Assembly: GCA_003833135.1 (NCBI GenBank) | Contig: QZLH01000618.1 | Coordinates: forward strand, 10,330-60,032 | Direction of reading: 5' to 3' | Origin: Oehlia diaphana | Taxonomy: Eukaryota > Glomeromycota > Glomeromycetes > Glomerales > Glomeraceae | Length of the DNA: 49,703 bases | Shown: positions 23,570 through 33,989 of the stretch, piece by piece | Layout: each line of letters begins with the position of its first letter | Numbering within the stretch: the stretch's first letter is position 1 | Program-made: the position numbers and the translations under genes | Notes under the pieces: model-generated | Told to the model about the DNA's origin: nothing | Databases searched by the model: none | Seen by the model: the letters and a program-made list of their open reading frames with translations, nothing else

Positions 23570-24175
23570 TTTTGTTGTTTATTTACTACTTTTTTGAGAT
23601 GATATTACTGACACTTTCTTTTCTTTTTCATTACTTTTTTATGAACTATTATTACATTATTATTACTAGTTTTTTTTTCCTTTTCTTGATGCTTTGCTTT
23701 ATTTTTGTGTATTTCCCATCTCCTTTCATGTTATTTTGTTTTTTTCATGGGGGTATTTGTTTCATTTTCGTAGTGTATTTGTGGTGTATTTAACTTATTT
23801 TCGTGGTCTACTTAACTCATTTCATAGTGTATTTGTGTTCTACTTAACTCATTTTATGGTGTATTTGTGGTACTTTTTGTGATACTTTATCTCATTTTTA
23901 TGGTGTATTTTGGTCTTTTTGTGGTGTATTTATCTATGTATTTGCTTCTTTTTGTGGTGTATTTGTGGTACTTTTGTGTATTTATCTCATTTTTATGGTG
24001 TATTTTTGGTATATTTATCTCTGTATTTACTTATTTTTGTGGTGTATTTATCTCTGTATTTGACTCATTTTATGGTGTATTTGTGGTATTTTTGTGGTGT
24101 ATTTATTTCTGTATTTGCGGTGTATTTATGATGTATTTGTGGTACTTATTGATCCACTTTTGTATTATATATATT
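23570..24175. repeat. T/GT-rich minisatellite with strand-biased composition
   Basis: From about 23740 the motif TGGTGTATTTGTGGT recurs irregularly at least ten times, mixed with ATTTATCTCTGTATTT and AACTCATTTTATGG variants. The plus strand is almost free of A/C-rich words, which keeps several frames open and yields hydrophobic VVYLWYF-like translations. I read it as a simple repeat, not genes. Confidence 0.7.
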
Positions 24176-24242
24176 TAAAAATTAATAAAGTTTTTATTTT
24201 TGAATTTTTCTATGATATGACTGAAACGGGGCGTCCTTAACG

Positions 24243-24350
24243 TACAGTAGGGGTGTACAATATTAACGTACAAACTGACCCGAGTTTAGGAGTTATGCAC
24301 TTGCACGTGATAGCGTTAACGTTAACTCCGGCCAGTTCGTACATTAAAAT
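24243..24350. repeat. Possible hAT-type terminus and repeated GTTAACGTTAAC block
   Basis: CAGTAGGGGTGTACA at 24245 resembles hAT element starts; ATTAACGTACAAACTG and GCGTTAACGTTAACTC follow. The opposite end was not found. Confidence 0.25.
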
Positions 24351-24354
24351 GATG

Positions 24355-24590
24355 ACGATCGACCAGCATTAAAAATATAGTGCTGGTAAAAATTGATAAT
24401 TCTGGTCCACCACCTTCATCATCATCATCACCATCACCTTCTTTACCATTACCATCATCACCACAACTATCCAATAGTTCATCAAATAACTCCAATAGTA
24501 ATCATATGGTTGGTGCAATTGTAGGATCTTTGATAAGTGTTATTTTCTTATTAGTGATCACCCCGGTGTTTTGAAGTAAAAATCTTTATT
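24355..24590 (+). mobile_element. MITE copy carrying a captured coding segment
   Basis: The left part (GACCAGCATTAAAAATATAG) and right part (GATCACCCCGGTGTTTTGAA) match the MITE at 23047-23177. The middle (about 24411-24558) is replaced by DNA absent from the other two copies. The frame 24380-24574 starts with GTAAAAATTGAT of the MITE and reads through the insert: a Ser/Pro-rich run, an Asn/Ser run, then a hydrophobic helix HMVGAIVGSLISVIFLLVI. That pattern is what precedes and forms the membrane helix in fungal kelch-type surface proteins, so the insert may be a piece of such a gene. The kelch link is from general familiarity and unverified. Confidence 0.5.
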
Positions 24591-24599
24591 TTTTATTTT

Positions 24600-24930
24600 T
24601 ATGAAAATACTTTTGAAATACACAATTCTGGCTGAAATTAATATATAAACTTGTTTTAAATAATCTGTGGTACTCAAAATTTTTTTAATTCTGGCTAAAT
24701 TTATAATATCAGCTTAAATTTTATTAAAATCAAAATTTTAGGTTTAATATAGGTAATACTGCATTTACATAATTATATCTAGTTCTTAAAAATACTTTAA
24801 AAATTAAAATTTGTTTATTTAGTTCAATTTGACCAAAGAAAGTTTATTACGTTCCTGATTATAATTTTTAAATGTATTTCGAATTTACTTATGATCATCG
24901 TGTCTCAAATAAAACGTTTTACATATCGTA
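24600..24930. other. AT-rich spacer, no genes seen
   Basis: This is the expected position of any further 3' exons of the TPX2-like relic, but nothing coding-like was found on either strand. Confidence 0.4.
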
Positions 24931-24932
24931 CC

Positions 24933-25868
24933 TCCTCTTCTTTTTGCTTTCGTATCTTTTCTTCTTGCTCACGTAAGCAACTCTTATATTCTATTTTATT
25001 CTTCAAAGGTGAAATCTGGACTAATTTGTGTAGCATGACTACTAGAAGTATAAATACATAGTAAATAAAAACTAACTAAAGTAAGTTAACAGACGCGTTC
25101 CCGTGTAAAAAGAATAAGTTTCTCTGTTCATCGTATATCTTACGTTTTTCAATACGTGCATCAATATGAGGATTGAATTTAATTAAAGGTTTAGCCTTAA
25201 ATTTGAAAGGTTCAGCTTTCTTGACGCGCCCAGAATTGATATCACTTGAATCGACCAGTTTTGATTGTACATTATCATTATTAATTTCTTCTTCATTCTA
25301 TAAAATTATTATAAATATTTAACATATAAAATGGTCTTTATTTAATTAAGTTTACCTGGTTCTTTCAGCAATTAATTCAGTGCGCAAGAATGGAGACTTC
25401 GTTTTTGTAGGAAGATTAACATAATTCGACGTAGACTATAAAATAAATTTTTTAGCTTAGTTAAATTTAATTTAATTATAACTATCAGAAATGACATGTT
25501 CACTTACTCTCTTTGTCACAAGCTTTGATTTGAATCTGTCTGGAGTTAAAACATAAATAACAAAGGTATTGACTATTTGAATAAGGATATGATTAGGTAT
25601 TATACGAATATTCATACCTGAATTCCTTGAGATTTACGACCAAGATAATTTTTTACTTGCTTAGCAGTATTAGCGGAACTGGTTGCAGAACTTGTTGCAA
25701 AATCTATGGAATTTAGGAAACGTGTAGTTAACAAAATTAATAACAAAACCATATTAATGCTTCGAAAAAAATCTGTCAATGTACCAAGAAAGTTGTCTCC
25801 TTCACCAAAAGTTATGTCGTTATTAAAGTCCCTATAATGTGGAGCAATGAATGAAAATGTACCATGCT
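24933..25868 (-). pseudogene. TPX2-like spindle assembly factor relic with introns
   Basis: Exon A (about 25868-25790) reads GTFSFIAPHYRDFNNDITFG then EGDNFL, like the Aurora-binding N-terminus of TPX2. It joins in phase over an 86-base GT-AG intron to exon B (25703-25618) FATSSATSSANTAKQVKNYL. Exon C (25435-25356) reads STSNYVNLPTKTKSPFLRTE, with the KxPxLRT pattern of TPX2. Exon D (ending near 25091) reads GRVKKAEPFKFKAKPLIKFN, the FKAxPL signature of the TPX2 C-terminal domain, and exon E (25019-24933) a coiled REQEEKIRKQKEEE. B to C is in phase; C to D is in phase only if the acceptor is AAG just before SDINSG. No start codon or 3' end was found. TPX2 activates Aurora kinase and nucleates spindle microtubules. 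It could be a fragmentary copy or an incompletely seen gene. Confidence 0.55.
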
Positions 25869-26455
25869 GTTCAACCGTTTGTCAAATCCACCAACGTGTA
25901 ATGATTTTGCGGTAAATGTAAGCAGACTCGTCTACGGGATTAACGATTGTCGATTGTCATCTCAGAACCAGATATTTGTCATCGTCGAGGCGAGGCCTGC
26001 CTAAGTCACCCTTTCTAGAATTTTGGAAATTAAGAATATGCACATTTCTTCTTTACTGCAAACGGATTCGGTTTACAGATCCAGACTGTAAGGCAAATTG
26101 CGTGAAATTGATGTGATTTAATCCTTGTTAAGATTTCTTTAGCAATTCTTCTCCATTAGGCAATATAGGACCCCAAATCCTTTGTAAATATATTGAGTTG
26201 CGTCTTTAATTATTAAATCAAAGATTCAAAGAAGGAGTTTTTTTAAATTCGACTCCGGGTGATTTTGTCAAGCTCCTTTATGAATTTTCAGGCAATATAA
26301 GTCTTTTGGGATCCAAGACAAATATCAAATGGGATCTATTTGTTCTACAAACCATTTTATAAAATCAATAAAAATTGAATTGAAAAAGTAAGGGACCAGT
26401 AATTATAATGCGTACCAATAAAACGGTAAAACTGTAGATCAAATAATTGTTTCTT

Positions 26456-26800
26456 CCATGATCAATATTCTTGAAATTCGTTCAACTGAGCAAGCACAAA
26501 AGGCTGCTAATCGCTTCACTGTACCTTTAGTTGTACCTTTATTGGTCACTATAAATAACCGGATATTATGATTGGTTTATGATCACGTGAACGAACATGG
26601 TCTGTCACGACGCGTGTATGGCCAATGAAATAAGGAATTTATTTCCCCAGTATGATTATAACCTTTATCATCAACAACACTATCTATTATCTAATAATTA
26701 TAACTTTACTAATGTTCAAGCTGAAATTCCGGAGAAATCTTTTGGAAAAGAAATTTCGTTATTATTAACTATGTTGGGTTTGGGTGACGAGATTATTTAA
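26456..26800 (+). pseudogene. Coding-like segment, unrecognised
   Basis: An open piece MINILEIRSTEQAQKAANRF with TVPLVVPLLVTINN runs to a TGA at about 26568. In another frame a 67-codon ORF starts at 26597 (MVCHDACMANEIRNLFPQYD ... LLLTMLGLGDEII, TAA). The composition looks more protein-like than chance, and the two pieces could be one gene broken by an indel. No family is recognised. Confidence 0.25.
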
Positions 26801-26848
26801 TTTTTGCAATTTCACGTGATGAACTCCGGTTACTCTTAGAGTGTAGTC

Positions 26849-27707
26849 TACAGTAGTAACTGACCCCAAATATTTTTCGAAGTCATGTGATAACCAGCTA
26901 TGAAAATTTACAGGATTGAAGATCAATGATAACCTTGATCATCTACAAAATTATAGGTTCGTACAATATATAAATCAAAAGTTGTGAATTTTACATCTCA
27001 AAAATATTTCATTTTATTATTATTTTACACTTTAATCTTTTATAGATATATAATTTTTTTTTTTTTATTAATCTTATGGATTAACACATATTTTTATATA
27101 ATTTTTGATCGGATAACGTAAATAGTTGGAAAAGTTTAACTATGCCTTTTTATTTTTTTACAAATTTTCAAATAGTGTTGCCTTTTTGCGACTAAATTGC
27201 AAGATCTTTCCTAGATATTTCTACCAAAAATTCACAGATAGAAGCTAAAAGATACCCTTCATAATATATATTAAACGTAAAATAAATATCAAGATCCTGC
27301 TTAAAGTAAATTGCATTACAAGTTTCAGAATTGAAAACCAACTGCAATATGGATTTTTTGCAAATAATTGACTTTTATCTGTCATTTAAATTTTTATTTT
27401 AATGATATTTTTAGATGGGAATAAACTTATTATAATGAATATAAATAACCAATTTTTTCATATTTTTACTTTAGTTCTGTGACACTTGTAGATGTTTATG
27501 CACAAAAACCGTTTTCATATCACTTTTTTAGCATTTTTAAGGCTAAAATTCACTGATCATCTAATTTTTGATTTATGTATTGTACGAACCTATAATTTTG
27601 CAGATGATCAAGGTTATCATTGATCTTCAATCCTGTAAATTTTCATAGCTGGTTGTCACATGACTTCGAAAAATATTTGGGGTCAGTTACTTATGATTCC
27701 TACTGTA
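26849..27707. mobile_element. 855-bp TA-flanked MITE with long terminal inverted repeats
   Basis: The element spans 26851-27705, flanked by TA on both sides. Left TAACTGACCCCAAATATTTT (from 26857) is mirrored on the right ending at 27690, and the inverted repeats stay nearly identical for about 130 bases (through TTATAGGTTCGTACAATA). The left end lacks about nine bases present at the right outer end. The interior (27000-27560) has no open frame. TA duplication suggests a Tc1/mariner-type parent. Confidence 0.82.
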
Positions 27708-27709
27708 TT

Positions 27710-29080
27710 TGACCGAAATTAATGAGTTATTCAACAATTGAAGAATTAAAACACGTAGAAAGCTCACATGGTTGTATGGACTTCAGTGGATATGTAATAT
27801 ACACTTGTATATCTTTTTTTTAAATTTTTGCGTTAAATTTTATTTTAATTGCAAATTATTACACAAATGGCAAAAAATTCCAAAAGATAACTGTTATGTT
27901 TTAATTGAACTTGTATGGATAGATAAATTTGTTAATTTTCACACAATTAATAATCAAAGTCCAAGGATATTTTAGATAAATGAAAACGATGAAAATAGAG
28001 TAGGTGATGATGGCGATGACGGTAAATAATAGTGGAAGCAGGACAGGTATTTATGATTATGATGTAGAAGACGTGATCAATTAATTATCCTTATCTTTTC
28101 AGCGTGAACTACCCAAAAAGTAAGGGTTATTTTTTGTTGGGAAGGAAAGTTAATGATAAGAACGAAACAAAGACAGACTGAAACGCGGTTAATTAGAACA
28201 CAGGAATTTATTAAAATGCGATTGATTAATAATTGATAAATTATGTGATTAAATTAGACAATAAAATAATTTTTTTATGTAAAATGATTCTCTTATCCAT
28301 CACTTTTCACGTTCTTTATAATATAGTATAATATAGTGGATTCTTAAATATTGCTGTAGTCAAACAGTTATTCTCCCATTACTTTAATATCAAATTATAT
28401 TATTACTAGCTGTAAAGCTGTAGCCACGGGTATGTATATTGCATCTCGTGTGACATCATATCTGATCAAATTTTAAAGCATTTTAATTAAAAAGAAATGG
28501 AAAACTTCTTTATCTTATATTACTTAATGCATGGTTTAGTGGGAAGACGTCCTTAATTTTACCGATATCAAACCACAAAACCTTAATTATAATATTAATA
28601 ATACACGTCCTATTGGGCTTCTTGATTTTATCAGAAACGCGATCGCCAACTTGGTATAGGCTTAGTTCAATTATTTCAGATAACAATGCCTTAAAAGGAC
28701 TTAATTTCTGTGGATTAAAAGTTGAAAGTATATCAATTCTTACCAGTATCATAAAAGACTCCAGAGAAATAAAAAGAATTTATGGATAGCGACGTAAAAT
28801 AAAAAAAAGTAATAAGGTCCTTGAATACAATGAGATACCTGACAAGGTTTAGTGTTCAATAGGCTGGACATCGGAGAGTTGTAGACGATTATTTTTTATA
28901 TGGGGAGCAAAACGCGGGTCATACCTTCCAGATTTTCCTCAACCATCTACTTGTTATCGAACCCTATAAAAATTTTTTGGAAAATTGATCAATTTTCCTA
29001 AAATAGTTTCGATCCGACGAAGGGTGTAAAAACTGAATTGTTTTGCGGTACTGTTAAAGTTTGCTAGAGAAGTTAACAAC
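27710..29080. other. Spacer without recognised genes
   Basis: Mixed AT-rich sequence. An 80-codon minus frame at 28510-28752 (MILVRIDILSTFNPQKLSPF ...) is moderately protein-like, but I cannot assign it and give it no gene status. Confidence 0.35.
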
Positions 29081-29084
29081 GCTT

Positions 29085-29960
29085 ATAATGAAACTAGAAA
29101 AATGATCATTTATCGAAAACAAGGTTCAATAAATGTATTACTTACTACCAGATGGCACACCATTTACATATAACCATTGGAGAAAGCTTGTTTTTCGAAA
29201 CAAGGTTCAATCAATGTTTTACTACCAGATGGCACAACATTCACATATAACCATTGAGGAAAGCATAGGATAGAAGGATTGTCCTTAGCACTTCGATAGA
29301 ATTGACGTCCCCCGCGATGTCCGAACTTGCTTTATCAAACACTCTTCCGAAGAGTGGAAGAAGACACAAAATTTGAAACTCGAATTCGAGAAGATCCAAG
29401 ATGTCTTCTATGAATTATTCGTCTTTTTATGTATAGAAAAATGAGTGTCCTCACTTATTATGGAACAAGTCCACAGTTTGTAGTCAACGATGAAATAGAT
29501 CAGGGCGACGCACTCGATCACATGCCTACTCATCAAGAGTTAAAGTCATGTGGCAACTGACACTTGTATTTGGGATAGAGAGGTAGATAGATAGATAGAT
29601 TGACAATCATCAACCTAAACAGGAGCTATTAACAGTACGAAACAAGTTAGACATAGATTCATAATTAATTTTAATACAGATGGTTAATTGGCATATAAAG
29701 AAATAGCATCACACCAAAACGAGACTTCCGCAAGCTGACGATGAGTAAAATCAAGATATCAAGATCTAAGGCCTAGCGTATTTAACGCACTTCTAGTCAC
29801 ACTTATTAAATTATTTAAAGAACTCGTATGGATTATGAGATGCAAAAATATGATCAATGGGGAGAAAGGACACAACATCGTGGTGCACGACAAAAGGGCC
29901 TCCTCATCACAATCTCCGAATATACTTACGAACGAATCGAGCATGGAGACGAAATTCGAG
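29085..29960 (+). pseudogene. LINE reverse transcriptase relic
   Basis: In pieces the plus strand gives a fragment near 29420 reading LFMYRKMSVLTYYGTSPQFV then VNDEIDQGDALDH. This corresponds to the palm region of non-LTR reverse transcriptases just before the PLLW block (T..G.T....V..GIDQGD). Further on, LLVTLIKLFKELVWIMRCKN MINGEK (about 29790-29870) resembles the C-terminal helix region of similar elements. An 80-base tandem duplication at 29108-29266 and a (GATA)n run at 29583-29601 interrupt it. The YxDD catalytic block was not seen. It is a decayed, dead copy. Confidence 0.5.
29108..29266. repeat. Imperfect 80-base tandem duplication
   Basis: CAAGGTTCAATAAATGTATT...CACATATAACCATT-type sequence (ACCAGATGGCACA, ACATATAACCATTG) occurs twice in a row with about 10% difference. 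Confidence 0.7.
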
Positions 29961-30288
29961 ATGTTATATTCTTGACGTGCATATAATATATATAGATGAG
30001 TCGAGAAGGTAATTTTACTGTTTTTGCATTACACATTTTAGGCCGTGGCCCATGATATGTAAAAATATACATATATTAAATAGGCGAGATTGTCAATTTA
30101 ATAAAATTTTTTTATATTGCTCAATTAAGTTTATAAAAAGAAAAGGAAGGTTGAGTACGATGAGTCGGCGATTCTATAACATTGTGTAGTAAGATTTTTT
30201 TTTCTAATCAATTCATTATTTTTATTTAATTTTAATTAAATTATATTAATATTCTTTTTTTTTCCTTTTTTTTTTTACGACAGGTAAT

Positions 30289-30469
30289 CTTAAAAAAAGA
30301 TTGTGTTATCGGTCATGGAGGTGATCCTATAACTCTAAATTTTAGTAAGAATTTTAGGGTTGGCAAAGATATTGTTATGGAGGAACTGTTTCGATTTTTA
30401 AATGAAAGAAGTAGCATGACCAACAATTGCAAAACGGGTAATTGTTGCATAATTAAACTGGATTATTAA
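30289..30469 (+). pseudogene. Exon-like open segment, unrecognised
   Basis: Following a T-rich stretch and a possible acceptor (ACGACAG), about 59 codons are open to a TAA: ILKKDCVIGHGGDPITLNFS then KNFRVGKDIVMEELFRFLNE and a Cys-containing tail. The family is not recognised. It could be the last exon of a lost gene, or part of the recombinase relic further on. Confidence 0.25.
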
Positions 30470-30569
30470 TATAATATTTTTGATCATAAAATATTCTTTG
30501 GTCAGCTTTAACAAACGTACAGAAAACCTTTATTAGATGACTAAAACTGATGCAAATCAGGCCAATCAG

Positions 30570-30715
30570 AAAAAAAAGAGCAGTATATAAAGATTCTTAC
30601 GCAAAAAAAAACTGATGGCCAATCAGGTCAATCAATTTTTCGCTTCGGAAGAAAAAGAGCAATACAAAGGTTCTTACGCAAAAAAAACTGATTGTCAATT
30701 AGGTCAATCAGGCCC
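30570..30715. repeat. Imperfect 80-base tandem duplication
   Basis: AAGAGCAGTATATAAAGATT and AAGAGCAATACAAAGGTTCT each lead into TTCTTACGCAAAAAAA, CTGAT and a GGTCAATCA end. The spacing is about 80 bases. Confidence 0.6.
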
Positions 30716-31149
30716 GAAAGAACTGATTAGCTAAAACGTCAGGTCCAAATAGGAGGTCTGGGCTAATGAGCCTACCTTTTTTCGGTCGAAATTGGGTGCG
30801 GCCATTGGATAAAATAAGGGTGATGCGCCTGTTGACCCTATTATTAGTGAGGTTAGTCCAGTACAAAAACCAACAAGTAAATTAAAAAATTTGATGGGAA
30901 GGATAAGATTAAGAAGCTGATGATAATGGCGAGATTCAATGTCTATTTTGGGAAGTATTATATTTTACTTGTATATATATATTATTAAAAAAAAAAGATA
31001 ATATTCGTCTTTAGGATCGATAGATTTTGGATCGGATCTTTTTGTATTTCTTCAGGTTGTAGGAAATATTGAATGTTAATTAAATAAATTAATTATTGAT
31101 TATTTAATTAAATGAAATTATAATTAAAACATCTCATTTTATTGCAGAT

Positions 31150-31496
31150 TAATTTAATGGACAATGGTATTACAAGGAATATATATCTGAAAAGGACTTA
31201 AAACTTATATGAAACAAATTGCTAGCTGTATAGATATTAACCTGAATGATCGTAAAATTAGTAATCATTCTGGATGAAAAACACATGTCCAAATCCTAAA
31301 GAGACTTAATCTTTCTAATGCTGAATGTATAACTAGTTCAAGACATAAGTCTGAATAAGGATTAGTAAAATTCAAACAACCAGAATTTGAAATGCAGTAC
31401 AGTAATGCAATGAAGCTTAGTAAAGTATTTGGATTTGGTAAGAAAAAGGATGATAATTTACAATCTGGACAGTTATTATTTTTTGATACTTTTTAA
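31150..31496 (+). pseudogene. Crypton-like tyrosine recombinase C-terminus
   Basis: The plus strand reads MKQIASCIDINLNDRKISNH then SG, a TGA, KTHVQILKRLNLSNAECITS and SRHKSE, a TAA, GLVKFKQPEFEMQYSNAMKL. The order NHSG-R-K...SRHKS..GL matches the C-terminal catalytic boxes of Crypton-type (DUF3504-like) tyrosine recombinases. The first stop stands where the box Arg is expected (CGA or AGA to TGA) and the second where Gln is expected (CAA to TAA). A T-rich acceptor (TTGCAG) precedes the fragment. The catalytic Tyr region and the N-terminus are not visible. Such enzymes move DNA as circles by site-specific recombination; this copy is dead. Confidence 0.6.
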
Positions 31497-31499
31497 ATT

Positions 31500-32237
31500 T
31501 TACAAAGTTTATTAAATTTCATAACTTTTTGAAAGATCAATTAATAAAAATGCTGAATTTTCTAACTATACTTGAAGGCAATTTTATTACTACTAAATCT
31601 TTAATTAATTGTATTGATTTTTATTTTGTATAATGCATTTGTAATTTAATTATTAGATATTTATTTTTTTTTATTAGATAAAAGTGAAGTTATTAATTTA
31701 ACAGATGATATAAATAAAAAGTAATTCTACATGTCAGATTACAAGATTTGAATATTATTCAAAAGAAACCAAAATAGGGATTAGAGGAATTAATTTTAAA
31801 ATTGACAGCTAATATACAGTAGTTTTCATTAATTCTATTGTTATTTTTAATAAGGTCATTTCAAGTTAATAATTAGTTTAATATCCTTTCTGGCCAAAAA
31901 TTTTGAAAGGGGGAGGAAATAATTTAAACAAACATGAAAATTAAACATATTAAAATTTCAGAAATTTTGGTAAAATTGAAAATTCTTGATACTATTAAAT
32001 TTTAGTAAAGGAGAAGCTAAGGAGATGTTTTAAGCATATTTAACATATATGTTTAAATCACCCTTGAATTTTCAAAAATAGAGAAAGGAAGAAGGATGTT
32101 AAATTAAAGATTAAATTGAAACAGCCTAATAGTAGTGAATCAAATTAACAGTACTATCATTATTAATATCAATATTAAACCATATTTTATATATTATTGT
32201 AAAATATTATATGCATAATATTGCAAATAAAATAAAG
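31500..32237. other. AT-rich spacer
   Basis: Nothing assignable. KSEVINLTDDINKK at 31680 may be a last scrap of the recombinase relic's tail. Confidence 0.35.
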
Positions 32238-32369
32238 GTTTTTACTTTAAATCACTAGGAGTGATCATTACCATTAGCCAAAATTATCAATTTTACCGGT
32301 ATTATATTCTTTAATGCTAGTCAATTGTCATAATTTCAGTCACCAGTGATCATTACCCCTGGTGATAGT
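32238..32369. mobile_element. MITE copy, GATCA-type family, inverted
   Basis: Reverse complement of this stretch (ACTATCACCAGGGGTAATGA ... CACTCCTAGTGATTTAAAGT) aligns with 23047-23177. Inverted motifs GGTAATGATCAC stand at both ends. No gene inside. Confidence 0.6.
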
Positions 32370-32905
32370 TAAAAAAATTCTAAAATAAAAATCTCAAAAA
32401 CAAAATTTGTGACATCATATAAAGGAACATAATAATTCATTTTGTTAGTAATGGCTTTTTTCTAATTTACTTATAAAATTAATATTAATGTAATTTATAT
32501 TTAATTTAAAACAATACCTTTAAAATTATGAATTGGAATATTATTTAATGAGTAATAACTAATAACTAATAAGATATTTTAGAAATATTAGGATTTGAAT
32601 TTAATAAAATTATTATAAGTTATATATTTTTAATAGAATTGGTTGATTTCTTTTATGAATATTATGATATTAAGTATAAACATATTTTCAATATTTTGTA
32701 AACAATAGTTATTTATTACTACTAATAATTTTTTAAAATAAGAAATTTTTGTCAATTTATTATTCTTTTAGAAATCCTATATTTGCAAGTATATCAATAA
32801 AAGAAACTGATATTTCAGAAGTTTCTAAATATAATTCAATATTTGCTTTAATTGTATTTATATATTTATTATATAAAAAAACTAACTTTTTATTATTAGA
32901 ATGCT
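32370..32905. other. AT-rich spacer, no genes seen
   Basis: Dense A/T runs. Nothing assignable on either strand. Confidence 0.45.
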
Positions 32906-32908
32906 ATC

Positions 32909-33052
32909 AAATATTACCTAATATTTAGAGAAAGGGGTAACCAAAGATCTTAAGTTATATACAATACTATATAAGAAATTATATATATAATATATCTTAC
33001 CTAAAAGAGAGGGTAAGCTCTTATATTAAAGTGATATTAGGTAATATCTGAC
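32909..33052. repeat. Small inverted-repeat element (about 140 bp)
   Basis: CAAATATTACCTAATAT at the left is mirrored by ATATTAGGTAATATCTG at the right, with an AT-rich centre. It is likely a MITE; flanking duplications are not clear. Confidence 0.5.
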
Positions 33053-33198
33053 AATGCCCTTATTATTATTTACTTTTTTAGATTTTGTATTTATAGGATT
33101 AGTTTCTTTATACAATTTATCAAAAAAACTAATTAAATCTGCAACTACTTCTTCTAATATAATTTTAAATTCATCAGAATTATAAATTGTTTTTTATT

Positions 33199-33345
33199 GT
33201 CCAGAGCGAAGTGAAGGACTATATATGTTTATGAACCTTAATGACATATTGAATCACGTGACGATGTCTGTTTGTCCGCACGCATCACGTCAGCTGATTC
33301 TTTATGCTACATAGATAAACAACCTGATAAACAAGATAAGCTAGT
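33199..33345 (-). mobile_element. 3' terminal region of the Helitron
   Basis: Read on minus it ends CATATATAGTCCTTCACTTC then GCTCTGGAC, preceded by CATCGTCACGTGATTC. Very similar to 835-955 (CATCGTCACGTGAC; ATATATAGTCCTTCGCTTCG). The terminal hairpin GTCC...GGAC may be the signal that ends rolling-circle transfer; that role is inferred. Confidence 0.55.
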
Positions 33346-33599
33346 GTTAGTACTGTGTTACAAAATATACTGCGCAAAATTAGTGTTACAAGAATAGTGT
33401 TACAAGATATACTGCAAAAAAAAGATGTGAAAAAAAAAATTAAAATGTTTTGTAGAATTAGAAATTTTAGTTAGATTCGTAAAAATAAAATAATGTATTT
33501 TATTTACAACACAAACGCGCGTTAAATATAATATTAGACGTTTTTATCAAAAATACCTTCAGTTTTTTTATTTTTTTATTGTTAGATCTATTATTAAAT

Positions 33600-33987
33600 T
33601 CAGTTTTCTGGCATCATGAAAACTGAACTTTTCTCTTCAGCTAATCTTTCTTTTAATCTTGTGCATTTTTTAAAACGTTGAAGTCTCTCGAAATTGAACG
33701 GTTTGAAGAGAAGATCTTTAAGGGCGCGTACCCAAGACACTGCCACAAAAGCAAAACTTGCGATAAACTTTTTATCACCAAGGTCTATTGTAGCCTTTTG
33801 TAATGTAAGACCCTGACTTTTATGCACCGTAATTGCCCACGCAAGACAAACTGGAATTTGTAAGCGCGAACAAGGAGCTCCAGATTTACCATTCCAGATA
33901 CGTCTAATTGGTACAATTGGTACAACTCTTTTACCCTCTAAGCTAGTAATGGTGGGATCTTTATAAATATCGAAAGAGATCAACTTA
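33600..33987 (-). pseudogene. Helitron helicase C-terminus (Pif1-like motifs V-VI)
   Basis: The minus strand is open for 127 codons: ISFDIYKDPTITSLEGKRVV, then LQIPVCLAWAITVHKSQGLT (the AxTxHKSQG motif V region), LQKATIDLGDKKF and FAFVAVSWVRALKDLLFKPF. In Pif1-like helicases the last block normally reads SRVR, with the arginine needed for ATP hydrolysis. Here it is SWVR, which a CGG to TGG change explains. A TAA follows MMPEN at 33600. It continues the helicase at 35200-36257 but is cut off from it by a TA-flanked insertion. Confidence 0.85.
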
Positions 33988-33989
33988 GC

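Noticed and set aside
23572..24178. Overlapping hydrophobic plus frames resembling membrane proteins
   Set aside because: They translate a GT/T simple repeat; the hydrophobicity is a by-product of T-rich codons.
25508..25539. Candidate small exon RFKSKLVTKR in the TPX2-like relic
   Set aside because: It has good splice signals, but its length (28 or 32 bases) breaks the phase between exons B and C, which join correctly without it.
28510..28752. 80-codon minus frame MILVRIDILSTF...
   Set aside because: Somewhat protein-like but isolated, with no recognisable domain or neighbouring exon.
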